Assembly: GCF_016793595.1 (NCBI RefSeq)
Contig: NZ_JAEULY010000016.1
Span: 32,001 to 96,000, forward strand
DNA: 64,000 nucleotides
DNA from: Phreatobacter sp.
GTDB taxonomy: Bacteria; Pseudomonadota; Alphaproteobacteria; Rhizobiales; Phreatobacteraceae
Direction of reading: 5' to 3'
The translations under genes were made by a program, and so were the position numbers. The notes beneath the pieces were generated by a model. The model did not search any database and had not been told where the DNA came from. It saw nothing but the letters and a program-made list of their open reading frames with translations. This document shows positions 56,225-63,681 of this stretch, piece after piece (position 1 is the stretch's first letter; each line of letters begins with the position of its first letter).

Positions 56225-56270
56225 AGACAAGGCCGGAAAGGCCATCACAGGAAACGGACAGGATGCAGGC

Positions 56271-57023
56271 ATGAATCGAATCGATTTGAACGGCCGTGCG
56301 GCGGTCATCACTGGCGGCGCGCGCGGCATCGGCTATGCGGCTGCCGAGCGGATGCTTGATTCAGGCGCGAGCGTCGCGCTCTGGGACGTGGACGATGCGC
56401 GGCTCGACGCGGCGCGGGCGCGGCTGGCCGCCAAGGGCAAGGTCTCCGCCCACATGGTCGAGCTGACCGACGAAGCCTCCGTGCAATCGGCGACCGATGC
56501 GACCGTCGCCGCCCATGGGGGCATCGACATCCTCGTCAACAATGCCGGGATCACCGGCGGCAACGGCAAGACCTGGGAGCTCGCGCCCGACGTCTGGCGG
56601 CGCGTGGTCGAGGTCAATCTCGTTGGCCCCTACCTGACCTCGCGCGCCATCGTGCCGGTCATGCTCAGGAAGGGCTACGGCCGGATCGTCAACATTGCCT
56701 CGATCGCGGGCAAGGAAGGCAATCCGAACGCCTCGCACTATTCGGCGTCGAAGGCGGGGCTGATCGGGCTGACCAAGTCGCTGGCCAAGGAGCTGGCCAC
56801 CTCCAACATTCTCGTCAACTGCATCACGCCGGCTGCCGCGAAGACCGAGATCTTCGACCAGATGAAGCAGGAGCATATCGATTTCATGCTGTCGAAGATC
56901 CCGATGAACCGCTTTCTGCAGGTCGACGAGGCCGCCGCGCTGATCGCCTGGCTGGCATCCGAGGACTGCGCCTTCTCGACCGGCGCGGTGTTCGACATTT
57001 CCGGTGGCCGCGCAGTCTATTGA
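56271..57023 (+). CDS. short-chain dehydrogenase/reductase
   Basis: A 250-residue SDR. The cofactor motif is GGARGIG at residues 15-21, NNAG at 90-93, and the catalytic Ser144, Tyr157 and Lys161 (YSASK) are in place. SDRs of this length reduce ketones or oxidise alcohols with NAD(P); 3-oxoacyl-ACP reductase-like enzymes are closest by pattern, but the substrate is open. It follows tam by 46 bases. A sigma-54-like element begins immediately after its stop codon. Confidence 0.87.
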   Translation: MNRIDLNGRAAVITGGARGIGYAAAERMLDSGASVALWDVDDARLDAARARLAAKGKVSAHMVELTDEASVQSATDATVAAHGGIDILVNNAGITGGNGKTWELAPDVWRRVVEVNLVGPYLTSRAIVPVMLRKGYGRIVNIASIAGKEGNPNASHYSASKAGLIGLTKSLAKELATSNILVNCITPAAAKTEIFDQMKQEHIDFMLSKIPMNRFLQVDEAAALIAWLASEDCAFSTGAVFDISGGRAVY

Positions 57024-57025
57024 GG

Positions 57026-57042
57026 CTGGCGCGGAACCTGCT
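57026..57042 (+). promoter_or_regulatory. sigma-54-like promoter before nasT
   Basis: CTGGCGCG-GAAC-CTGCT has GG at 57028-57029 and GC at 57040-57041 with the required 10 bases between. It lies just after the SDR stop and about 54 bases before the proposed nasT start. Nitrogen-regulated nas genes are often NtrC/sigma-54 controlled. The match is good but not perfect. Confidence 0.5.
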
Positions 57043-57095
57043 TGTTCCCGACCCGATGCCGGTGCGATAACCCGCCCGCGCATCCCAGCAACGGT

Positions 57096-57695
57096 TTGGA
57101 GCGAGCCCTGAGCGACCTCAGCCTCACCATCGCCATCGTCGATGAGAGCCGCTCGCGCGCGGCGATCATCGAGGATGGCCTGCGCGAGGCGGGCTACACG
57201 AGGATCGTCCATATCGAGGAGATGACCAACCTGTTGGCGCGGCTTTACGCCACGGACCCGGATGTGGTGGTCATCGACCTCGAAAACCCCTCGCGCGACG
57301 TGCTGGAGCAGCTCTTCCAGGTCTCGAAGCTGGTGAAGCGGCCGGTCGCCATGTTCGTCGACCAGTCCGACACGGGCATGATCACCAAGGCGATCGATGC
57401 AGGTGTCTCCGCCTATGTGGTGGACGGGCTGAAGAAGGAGCGCGTCAAGTCGATCCTCGACATGTGCGTGGCGCGTTTCCAAGCCTATGCGCGGCTGCAG
57501 AACGAGCTGGATCAGGCGAAGTCGGCGCTCGAGGAGCGCAAGGTCGTCGAGCGCGCCAAGGGACTTCTGATGAAGCACAAGGGCATCGCCGAGGAGGAAG
57601 CTTACGTGCTGCTGCGCCGGCGGGCGATGAACGAGAAGAAGAAGATCGCGGAGATTGCCCAGGCGGTGGTCACCGGGCTGGAGATTCTGGGATGA
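57096..57695 (+). CDS. nasT: NasT, ANTAR-domain antiterminator
   Basis: About 199 residues. The N-terminal pseudo-receiver domain (LTIAIVDESRSRAAII, VVVIDLENPSRD) is followed by a coiled-coil and a C-terminal ANTAR RNA-binding domain at about 140-195 (KVVERAKGLLMKHKG, EEEAYVLLRRRAMNEKKKIAEIA). NasT binds twin-hairpin leader RNA and lets polymerase pass a terminator; NasS holds it inactive without nitrate. The start is uncertain: no ATG precedes the conserved region, and the TTG at 57096 is my choice. The stop overlaps nasS (ATGA). Confidence 0.93.
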   Translation: MERALSDLSLTIAIVDESRSRAAIIEDGLREAGYTRIVHIEEMTNLLARLYATDPDVVVIDLENPSRDVLEQLFQVSKLVKRPVAMFVDQSDTGMITKAIDAGVSAYVVDGLKKERVKSILDMCVARFQAYARLQNELDQAKSALEERKVVERAKGLLMKHKGIAEEEAYVLLRRRAMNEKKKIAEIAQAVVTGLEILG

Positions 57696-58849
57696 AGACG
57701 ATCACCGCAGGCTTCATCCCGCTGACCGATGCCGCGCCGCTGATCGTGGCGCACGAGAAGGGCTTCGCGGCCGAGGCCGGCATCGCGCTCGGCCTCGTGC
57801 GCGAAGTGTCTTGGGCGAATATCCGCGACAAACTGTCGGTCGGCCTGTTCGATGCCGCCCACATGATCGCGCCGCTGGCACTCGCCAGCGCCGCAGGCAT
57901 CGGCCATGTGAAGGTGCCGATGATCGCGCCGGTGACGCTGGCCCTCAACGGCAATGCCATCACGGCTTCCACGGCCTTTGCGCGCGAGATCGGCGCGGTA
58001 ACGGACGATCCGGCGGCTGCGCTGCCGTTGATGCGCGCCGCCATCGCGCGCCGCCGCGAGGCCGGACTCAATCCGCCGACCTTCGGTGTCACCTTCCCGT
58101 TCTCGACGCACAATTACATCCTGCGTGCGTTTCTCGCGGCCGGTGGCATCGACCCGGACGAGGATGTCCAGCTCGTCGTCATCCCGCCGCCACTGATGGT
58201 CGGTTCGCTGGAGCGGGGTCTGATCGACGGGTTCTGTGTCGGCTCGCCGTGGAACTCGGTCGCCGTCGACCGTGGCATCGGCCATATCGTCGCGCCCGGT
58301 TCGGCGCTGTTCCGGGCCATTCCCGAAAAGGTTCTGGCGATCGGCGGCGCGCTCGCGGACGGTGATCCCGGCGCGGCGCAGGCGTTGACGGCGGCCGTGG
58401 TGAAGGGCGCTGCCTGGTGCGCCGACCCGGCCAATGCCATCGCACTGGCCGAGCTGCTGGCCGATCCGCGCTATCTGGATGTGCCGGCTCCGCTCATCCT
58501 GCGCACGATCGAGGGCCGTCTGGTCCTCGCACCCGGCGGTCCATCCCGCGACGTACCCGACTTCATCCGGTTCGACGTGCCCGGTGCGATCCGTCCCGAT
58601 GCCGCACGGATGACCTGGCTCTATGTCCAGATGCTGCGCTGGCGGCAGGCGCGGCGCGACCCGGGCATGGCCGGCCGCATCGACGCGCTGCTGCGCCCCG
58701 GCATGTTCGGAAGCATCGCTCCCGGCGCCATCGAAACGACCAGCACGGACGCGGTCGGCAGCCTGATCGAACCGCCGCTCGACTGGCGCGCGATCGACGC
58801 CTATCTCGCGGCTTTCGATGCCCGTGGGCTTCCCGCAAAGCTCCTGTGA
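57692..58849 (+). CDS. nasS: NasS, nitrate-sensing NrtA-like protein
   Basis: A 385-residue protein of the CmpA/NrtA family without a signal peptide, beginning MKTITAGFIPLTDAAPLI, hence cytoplasmic. It aligns visibly with the transporter's binding protein at 59264 (LTDAAPLI; GGIDPDEDVQLVVIPPPLMV versus GGIDPDNDIKVIVVPPPQMV). NasS binds nitrate or nitrite and then releases NasT to act on nas leader RNA. Coupled with nasT by a 4-base overlap, and directly upstream of the leader that NasT would bind. Confidence 0.92.
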   Translation: MKTITAGFIPLTDAAPLIVAHEKGFAAEAGIALGLVREVSWANIRDKLSVGLFDAAHMIAPLALASAAGIGHVKVPMIAPVTLALNGNAITASTAFAREIGAVTDDPAAALPLMRAAIARRREAGLNPPTFGVTFPFSTHNYILRAFLAAGGIDPDEDVQLVVIPPPLMVGSLERGLIDGFCVGSPWNSVAVDRGIGHIVAPGSALFRAIPEKVLAIGGALADGDPGAAQALTAAVVKGAAWCADPANAIALAELLADPRYLDVPAPLILRTIEGRLVLAPGGPSRDVPDFIRFDVPGAIRPDAARMTWLYVQMLRWRQARRDPGMAGRIDALLRPGMFGSIAPGAIETTSTDAVGSLIEPPLDWRAIDAYLAAFDARGLPAKLL

Positions 58850-58862
58850 CTTTTCTGTGCGC

Positions 58863-58879
58863 TGCACAATGAAACGGCA
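58863..58879 (+). promoter_or_regulatory. weak NtrC-site-like element
   Basis: TGCACAATGAAACGGCA resembles the NtrC consensus TGCACC-N5-GGTGCA at 10 of 17 positions and lies about 125 bases before the -24 box, a normal enhancer distance. It overlaps a perfect palindrome TGTGC-GCT-GCACA (58856-58868). The match is weak. Confidence 0.25.
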
Positions 58880-58987
58880 GGCACAGACAGCGGATGGCGC
58901 GAAGTCAGCCGGCTGGCCGGAGAGCCCGCCGCCGACGGTCGCTCCCTAGGATCTTGAAAAGAAGAGACTTTCTCGCTGCGAGCCGAC

Positions 58988-59004
58988 TTGGCACGCGGCT
59001 TGAT
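58988..59004 (+). promoter_or_regulatory. sigma-54 promoter of the nrt operon
   Basis: TTGGCACG-CGGC-TTGAT matches the -24/-12 consensus TTGGCACG-N4-TTGCW at all but one key position; GG (58990-58991) and the G at 59002 are 10 bases apart as required. A transcript from about 59015 would carry the ANTAR hairpins and terminator and reach nrtA at 59264. Confidence 0.72.
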
Positions 59005-59044
59005 TGGTATTTGGCGAGTGCGTGATCCGCCAGGGATCGCGCGC

Positions 59045-59077
59045 GGCCCAGCGCAGGGCCATCAGCAACGCCGCTGA
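59045..59077 (+). promoter_or_regulatory. twin-hairpin ANTAR (NasT) target RNA in nrt leader
   Basis: Hairpin P1: GGCCC (59045-59049), loop AGCGCA, GGGCC (59056-59060). One base later hairpin P2: TCAGC (59062-59066), loop AACGCC, GCTGA (59073-59077). Both stems are perfect 5-bp helices and both loops are hexanucleotides with A at position 1 and G at position 4, the signature recognised by ANTAR proteins. The element lies between the sigma-54 promoter and nrtA, next to nasT and nasS. NasT binding should stabilise P2 and stop the competing terminator helix. Confidence 0.82.
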
Positions 59078-59149
59078 CAGACGTTCGACAGCATCGCCCG
59101 CCCGGTCCTCGAGCGCGGCATCGCATCGGACCGATGTCGGCGGCTTTTT
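59070..59149 (+). terminator. leader terminator, exclusive with ANTAR hairpin P2
   Basis: GCCGCTGACA (59070-59079) can pair with TGTCGGCGGC (59135-59144) over 10 bp with one G:U, immediately followed by TTTTT (59145-59149). The left arm includes the last loop bases and the whole 3' arm of ANTAR hairpin P2, so P2 and the terminator cannot coexist. The 55 bases enclosed can form inner helices (GGTCC 59104-59108 with GGACC 59128-59132). This is the expected off state of a NasT-controlled leader. Confidence 0.68.
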
Positions 59150-59152
59150 CAT

Positions 59153-59170
59153 GCCCGGAGCCAACCGGGC
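59153..59170 (+). other. third leader hairpin with hexaloop
   Basis: GCCCGG (59153-59158), loop AGCCAA, CCGGGC (59165-59170): a perfect 6-bp stem with a 6-base loop directly after the terminator T-run. The loop has A at position 1 but C, not G, at position 4, so it is not a standard ANTAR loop. Function unknown. Confidence 0.45.
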
Positions 59171-59263
59171 GGGGAAGCGAGGACATGTCCGGAAGCCGCA
59201 GGGCGACGGACCCCGAGGGACACGAGATCAACAGCGCCTCTGGCCGCAACAGGGACCGAGAGA

Positions 59264-60604
59264 ATGACCAAGACTTTCCAGGGCATGATCGCGCAGGCAC
59301 CGGTCCAGACCTCCGCGTCGCATCCCCATCGCCGCTCCTTCCTGAAGCAGGCCGCCGCGACAGCCGCGCTGCTCGCCGCCGCCAAGGCGGCGCTGCCGGC
59401 GGGCGCCTTCGCGCAAGGGGTCGGCCCCGAAGTCAAGGGCACGCGTCTCGGCTACATCGCGCTGACCGATGCCGCACCGCTGATCATCGCCAAGGAGAAG
59501 GGCTTCTACGCCAAGCACGGCGTGCCCGACATGGACATTTCCAAGCAGGCCTCGTGGGGCGCGACGCGCGACAACATGGCGCTCGGCACCAAGGCCAATG
59601 GCATCGACGGCGGCCACATCCTGAGGCCGAAGACGCATCTCTACTCGACCGGCAAGGTGATGCAGAACAACCAGCCGCTGCCGATGTATACGCTGCTCAA
59701 CCTCAACGAGGACGGCCAGTCGATCTCGATCTCCAACGAATACAAGGATCTTGCGGTATCCAAGGATTCCTCGCCCCTGCGGGCCGCCTTTGAGCGCAAG
59801 AAGGCCCAGGGCAAGGATCTGACCGCCGCTATGACCTTCCCGGGCGGCACGCACGACCTATGGATCCGCTACTGGCTCGCGGCGGGCGGCATCGACCCGG
59901 ACAACGACATCAAGGTCATCGTCGTGCCGCCGCCGCAGATGGTGGCGAACATGAAGGTCGGCACCATGGACTGCTTCTGCGTCGGCGAGCCGTGGAACGA
60001 GCAGTTGGTCAACCAGAACATCGGCTACACCGCCATCACCACCGGCGAGCTCTGGTTCAAGCACCCCGAGAAGATCCTCGGCATGCGCGCCGACTGGGTC
60101 GACGCCAATCCGAAGGCGACCCAGGCCATCCTGATGGCGGTGATGGAAGCCCAGCAGTGGTGCGACAGAATCGAGAACAAGGAGGAGCTGGCGCAGATCG
60201 TCGGCCGCCGCCAGTGGTTCAACGTGCCGGTGAACGACATCAACGGCCGCCTCAAGGGCAACATCAATTACGGCCATGGCCGCACGGTGGCGGATTCGCC
60301 GCTGCGCATGAAGTTCTGGGGTGAGGGCGGCGCGGTTTCCTATCCCTGGAAAAGCCTCGACGCCTGGTTCGTCACCGAGAACATCCGTTGGGGCAAGTTC
60401 GAGCCGACCACCGACATCAAGGCGCTGGTCGACCGGACGAACCGCTCGGACCTCTGGCTCGCAGCCGCCAGGACGCTTGGCGTCACCGGCGTCCCGACCT
60501 CCGATTCCCGAGGAGTCGAGACCTTCTTCGACGGCGTGAAGTTCGACCCCGCCAATCCGTCCGACTACCTGCGCCAGCTGAAGATCAAGCGCGCCCAGGT
60601 CTGA
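59264..60604 (+). CDS. nrtA: nitrate ABC transporter substrate-binding protein
   Basis: A 446-residue CmpA/NrtA-family protein with a twin-arginine signal (HRRSFLKQAAATAALLAAAK, residues 22-41). The body has LGYIALTDAAPLIIAKEKGF, FPGGTHDLWIRYWLAAGG and GTMDCFCVGEPWNEQLV, typical of periplasmic nitrate/nitrite-binding proteins; cyanate or bicarbonate relatives cannot be fully excluded by sequence, but the nas neighbours settle it. It is first in the nrtABC operon, behind the ANTAR leader. Confidence 0.94.
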   Translation: MTKTFQGMIAQAPVQTSASHPHRRSFLKQAAATAALLAAAKAALPAGAFAQGVGPEVKGTRLGYIALTDAAPLIIAKEKGFYAKHGVPDMDISKQASWGATRDNMALGTKANGIDGGHILRPKTHLYSTGKVMQNNQPLPMYTLLNLNEDGQSISISNEYKDLAVSKDSSPLRAAFERKKAQGKDLTAAMTFPGGTHDLWIRYWLAAGGIDPDNDIKVIVVPPPQMVANMKVGTMDCFCVGEPWNEQLVNQNIGYTAITTGELWFKHPEKILGMRADWVDANPKATQAILMAVMEAQQWCDRIENKEELAQIVGRRQWFNVPVNDINGRLKGNINYGHGRTVADSPLRMKFWGEGGAVSYPWKSLDAWFVTENIRWGKFEPTTDIKALVDRTNRSDLWLAAARTLGVTGVPTSDSRGVETFFDGVKFDPANPSDYLRQLKIKRAQV

Positions 60605-60668
60605 ACCGATCGCCTGCCGCCCGGCTCGACCCGGGGCGGCGCCATCCCTTCATCCCGCGAGAGCCCAG

Positions 60669-61577
60669 ATGTCCCGACCCGCATTGAGAGCCGTGGAAAC
60701 CGTCAGCCCGCCGGAACCGGTCGCAGCCGCGACGGCGGAAGTGATCCAGCTTGCGCCCAGGGCAGCAGCCTCAACGCTCGACTGGCTGAAGCCCAAGGCC
60801 GTCGCCTTCGCGACGGCGGTGGTGCCGCCGCTGCTGATGGTGGCCCTGCTGCTGTTGCTGTGGGAGATCCTCTGCTCGGGCAGCAATGCCTCGCTGCCGC
60901 CGCCCTCGCGGGTCTGGAGGGAGGCGAGCGACCTGATTCTCGATCCGTTCTTCGTCAACGGCAGCCAGGATATCGGGCTTGGCTGGCGCGTGCTGACCTC
61001 GCTGCAGCGGGTCGCCATCGGCTTCGGGCTTTCCGCCATCGTCGGCATTCTCGTCGGCACGCTGGTCGGCCAGTCGACCTGGGCCATGCGCGGCCTCGAC
61101 CCGATCTTCCAGGTGCTGCGCACCGTGCCGCCGCTCGCCTGGCTGCCGATCTCGCTCGCCGCCTTCCGCGACGCCAATCCGAGCGCGATCTTCGTCATCT
61201 TCATCACTGCGATCTGGCCGGTGCTGATCAATACCTCGGTCGGCATCCGCAACATCCCGCAGGATTATCGCAACGTATCGGCGGTGCTGCGGCTGAACCA
61301 GTTCGAGTTCTTCTGGAAGATCATGCTGCCCTCGGCGGCGCCCTACATCTTCACGGGCCTTAGGATCGGTGTCGGCCTCGCCTGGCTGGCCATCGTGGCG
61401 GCCGAGATGCTCACCGGCGGCGTCGGCATCGGCTTCTTCATCTGGGACGCGTGGAACTCGTCCAAGCTGCCCGACATCATCATCGCCCTCGTCTATATCG
61501 GCCTGGTCGGTTTCATCCTCGACCGGCTGATCGCGGGGCTCGCCACCATTGTCACCCGCGGCACCGCAGCGAACTGA
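60669..61577 (+). CDS. nrtB: nitrate ABC transporter permease
   Basis: A 302-residue inner-membrane permease with about six hydrophobic helices. The EAA-type loop that contacts the ATPase is near residues 205-225 (VLRLNQFEFFWKIMLPSAAP). LQRVAIGFGLSAIVGILVGTLVG and IFQVLRTVPPLAWLPISLAA are characteristic of NrtB/SsuC/TauC permeases. It lies 64 bases after nrtA and 12 before the ATPase gene. Confidence 0.94.
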   Translation: MSRPALRAVETVSPPEPVAAATAEVIQLAPRAAASTLDWLKPKAVAFATAVVPPLLMVALLLLLWEILCSGSNASLPPPSRVWREASDLILDPFFVNGSQDIGLGWRVLTSLQRVAIGFGLSAIVGILVGTLVGQSTWAMRGLDPIFQVLRTVPPLAWLPISLAAFRDANPSAIFVIFITAIWPVLINTSVGIRNIPQDYRNVSAVLRLNQFEFFWKIMLPSAAPYIFTGLRIGVGLAWLAIVAAEMLTGGVGIGFFIWDAWNSSKLPDIIIALVYIGLVGFILDRLIAGLATIVTRGTAAN

Positions 61578-61589
61578 GGAGATCCCGAG

Positions 61590-62393
61590 ATGGCCAAGCA
61601 GGTTCCCTATCTCCTCGTCGAACAGGTCGAGAAGACTTTCGTCCGCAACGGCATCGCGAACAACGTCCTCAGCGACATCAACGTTGCAATCGAGGAAGGC
61701 GAGTACGTTTCGATCATCGGTCATTCCGGCTGCGGCAAGTCCACGCTGCTCAACATCATCGCGGGCCTGACGCCGGCGACGACAGGGGCCGTGCTTCTGG
61801 AGAACCGTGAAGTCAACGACCCCGGCCCCGACCGCGCCGTGGTGTTCCAGAACCATTCGCTGCTGCCCTGGCTGACCGTCTACGACAATGTCCGCATGGC
61901 GGTGGACAAGGTGTTCTCCGGCCGCAAGTCCAAGGCCGAGCGGCACGACTGGACCATGCACAAGCTCGATCTCGTCCACATGGTCCACGCCAGGGACCGC
62001 CGCCCCGGTGAAATCTCCGGCGGCATGAACCAGCGTGTCGGCATCGCCCGGGCGCTCGCCATGCAACCGAAGATCCTGCTGCTGGACGAGCCTTTCGGCG
62101 CGCTCGACGCGCTGACCCGCGCGCACCTGCAGGATTCGGTCATGCAGATCCACGCGACGCTGAAGAACACCATGATCATGATCACCCATGACGTGGACGA
62201 GGCGGTTCTGCTCTCCGACCGCATCATCATGATGACCAACGGCCCTTCTGCGACCATCGGCGAGATCCTCGACGTCAATCTGCCGCGCCCGCGCAAGCGT
62301 CTCGAGCTGGTCTCCAACGCCACCTACATCAAGGCGCGAGAGGCGGTGCTCAAATTCCTCTACGAACGTCACGCCTTCGTCGAAGCCGCCTGA
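61590..62393 (+). CDS. nrtC: nitrate ABC transporter ATP-binding protein
   Basis: A 267-residue ABC ATPase. Walker A GHSGCGKST is at residues 44-52, the Q-loop is VVFQNHSLLPW, the signature ISGGMNQRVGIARAL and Walker B ILLLDEPFGALD, with the H-loop in MIITHDVDEA. It lacks the extra NrtA-like domain fused to cyanobacterial NrtC, so it corresponds to NrtD/NasD-type ATPases; nrtC is the name used in proteobacterial operons. It follows nrtB by 12 bases. Confidence 0.94.
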   Translation: MAKQVPYLLVEQVEKTFVRNGIANNVLSDINVAIEEGEYVSIIGHSGCGKSTLLNIIAGLTPATTGAVLLENREVNDPGPDRAVVFQNHSLLPWLTVYDNVRMAVDKVFSGRKSKAERHDWTMHKLDLVHMVHARDRRPGEISGGMNQRVGIARALAMQPKILLLDEPFGALDALTRAHLQDSVMQIHATLKNTMIMITHDVDEAVLLSDRIIMMTNGPSATIGEILDVNLPRPRKRLELVSNATYIKAREAVLKFLYERHAFVEAA

Positions 62394-62406
62394 CCGGAGG
62401 CCGGCG

Positions 62407-63615
62407 ATGTCCGAACCGCTCGTCGTCATCGGCAATGGCATGGCCGCGGCGCGCTTTGTCGAAAATCTCGGCAAGGAAGGCCTCGGCCGCTATTCGGTCG
62501 CGGTGATCGGCGCCGAGCCGGCGCTCGCCTACAACCGCGTGCTGCTATCCTCGGTTCTGGCCGGCGAGATCGCCCGCGAGGACACCGAACTAAAGCCGCG
62601 TCTTTGGTGGGAGCGGCAGGGCGTGACGCTGGTCTATGGCAAGCGCGCCACGGAGATCGACCGGGCCGGTCGCGCCGTCATTCTCGAAGACGGCGCGCGC
62701 CTCCCCTACGCCAAGCTGGTTCTTGCCACCGGATCGCATCCGATCCGCCTGCCGAAGCCCGGGATGGACCTGCCGAGCGTCCTGGCCTTCCGCGATCATA
62801 ACGATGTCTCCGCCATGCTGGCGGCCGCGAGCCCCGCCACCCGCGCGGTCGTCATCGGTGGCGGCCTGCTGGGAATCGAGGCGGCCTATGGTCTTGCGCT
62901 CACCGGCACCCGCGTGACGCTGATCCACCTGATGGACCGGCTGATGGAGCGCCAGTTGGACCCCGAGGCAGCCGCCATGCTGAAGGCGGCGCTGGAGGCG
63001 CGCGGCATCGCCGTCATCCTCGGCGCCGATACCGCAGCCGTCGAGGGCGAGGAGTGCGTCGAGGGCGTGCTGCTCACCGACGGTCGGCGCATCGCCGCCG
63101 ACATGGTCGTGTCCGCCGTCGGCATCCGCGCCAATGCCGATCTCGCCCGCGCCGCGGGATTGGCCGTCAATCGTGGCGTCGTCGTGGACGATCGTCTTGC
63201 GACCTCTGATCCCGCCATCCATGCCATCGGCGAATGCGCCGAGCATCGCGGCACCTGCTATGGCCTGGTCGAACCCGCCTATCAGCAGGGCGCGGCGCTC
63301 GCCCGTCATCTCGCGGGCAAGCCTGCCGCCTATGCCGGAACGGTGCTCTCGACCAATCTCAAGGTGTCTGGCGTGCCGGTCTTCTCGGCCGGGGACTTTA
63401 TCGGCGAGGCCGGAACCGAGGTGATCGTCTGGCGCGATCCTGGCCTTCGCACCTATCGCAAACTGGTGATTCGTGAGGACGTGCTCACCGGCGCGGTGCT
63501 CTTCGGCGAGACCTCGGATGCCCTCTGGTATCTCGACCTGATCCGGCAGGGCCGCCCGCTCGGGCGCCTGCGCGACGCCGTCGTGTTCGGGCAGGCGCTG
63601 GCGGAGGCAGCCTAG
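62407..63615 (+). CDS. FAD-dependent NAD(P)H oxidoreductase (NirB N-terminal-like)
   Basis: A 402-residue flavoprotein. The FAD motif is PLVVIGNGMAAARFVENL at the N-terminus, the NAD motif AVVIGGGLLGIEAAYGLAL near 142, and a C-terminal NIR/rubredoxin-reductase-type domain contains STNLKVSGVPVFSAGDF. This is the electron-input part of NADH-nitrite reductase NirB without the [2Fe-2S] and siroheme domains. Between nrtC and nasA it most likely feeds electrons to the nitrate reductase, like the Flp flavoprotein of Bradyrhizobium nas operons; that is inference. It starts 14 bases after nrtC. Confidence 0.87.
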   Translation: MSEPLVVIGNGMAAARFVENLGKEGLGRYSVAVIGAEPALAYNRVLLSSVLAGEIAREDTELKPRLWWERQGVTLVYGKRATEIDRAGRAVILEDGARLPYAKLVLATGSHPIRLPKPGMDLPSVLAFRDHNDVSAMLAAASPATRAVVIGGGLLGIEAAYGLALTGTRVTLIHLMDRLMERQLDPEAAAMLKAALEARGIAVILGADTAAVEGEECVEGVLLTDGRRIAADMVVSAVGIRANADLARAAGLAVNRGVVVDDRLATSDPAIHAIGECAEHRGTCYGLVEPAYQQGAALARHLAGKPAAYAGTVLSTNLKVSGVPVFSAGDFIGEAGTEVIVWRDPGLRTYRKLVIREDVLTGAVLFGETSDALWYLDLIRQGRPLGRLRDAVVFGQALAEAA

Positions 63616-63681
63616 CATGGGCTGCGAAAGTGGAAGCCGGTTTCGCGGCAAAGGCCATGCAGCGCTGACGAGGGCGAAGCC

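Noticed and set aside
58856-58868. Palindrome TGTGC-GCT-GCACA read as an NtrC site
   Set aside because: NtrC half-sites point the other way (GCAC then GTGC). The overlapping element at 58863-58879 is a slightly better but still weak candidate.
59018-59039. Stem around GATCC-GCCAG-GGATC as the first ANTAR hairpin
   Set aside because: Its loop has 5 bases and lacks the A1/G4 pattern; the hairpin at 59045-59060 fits exactly. It remains a possible extra leader stem.
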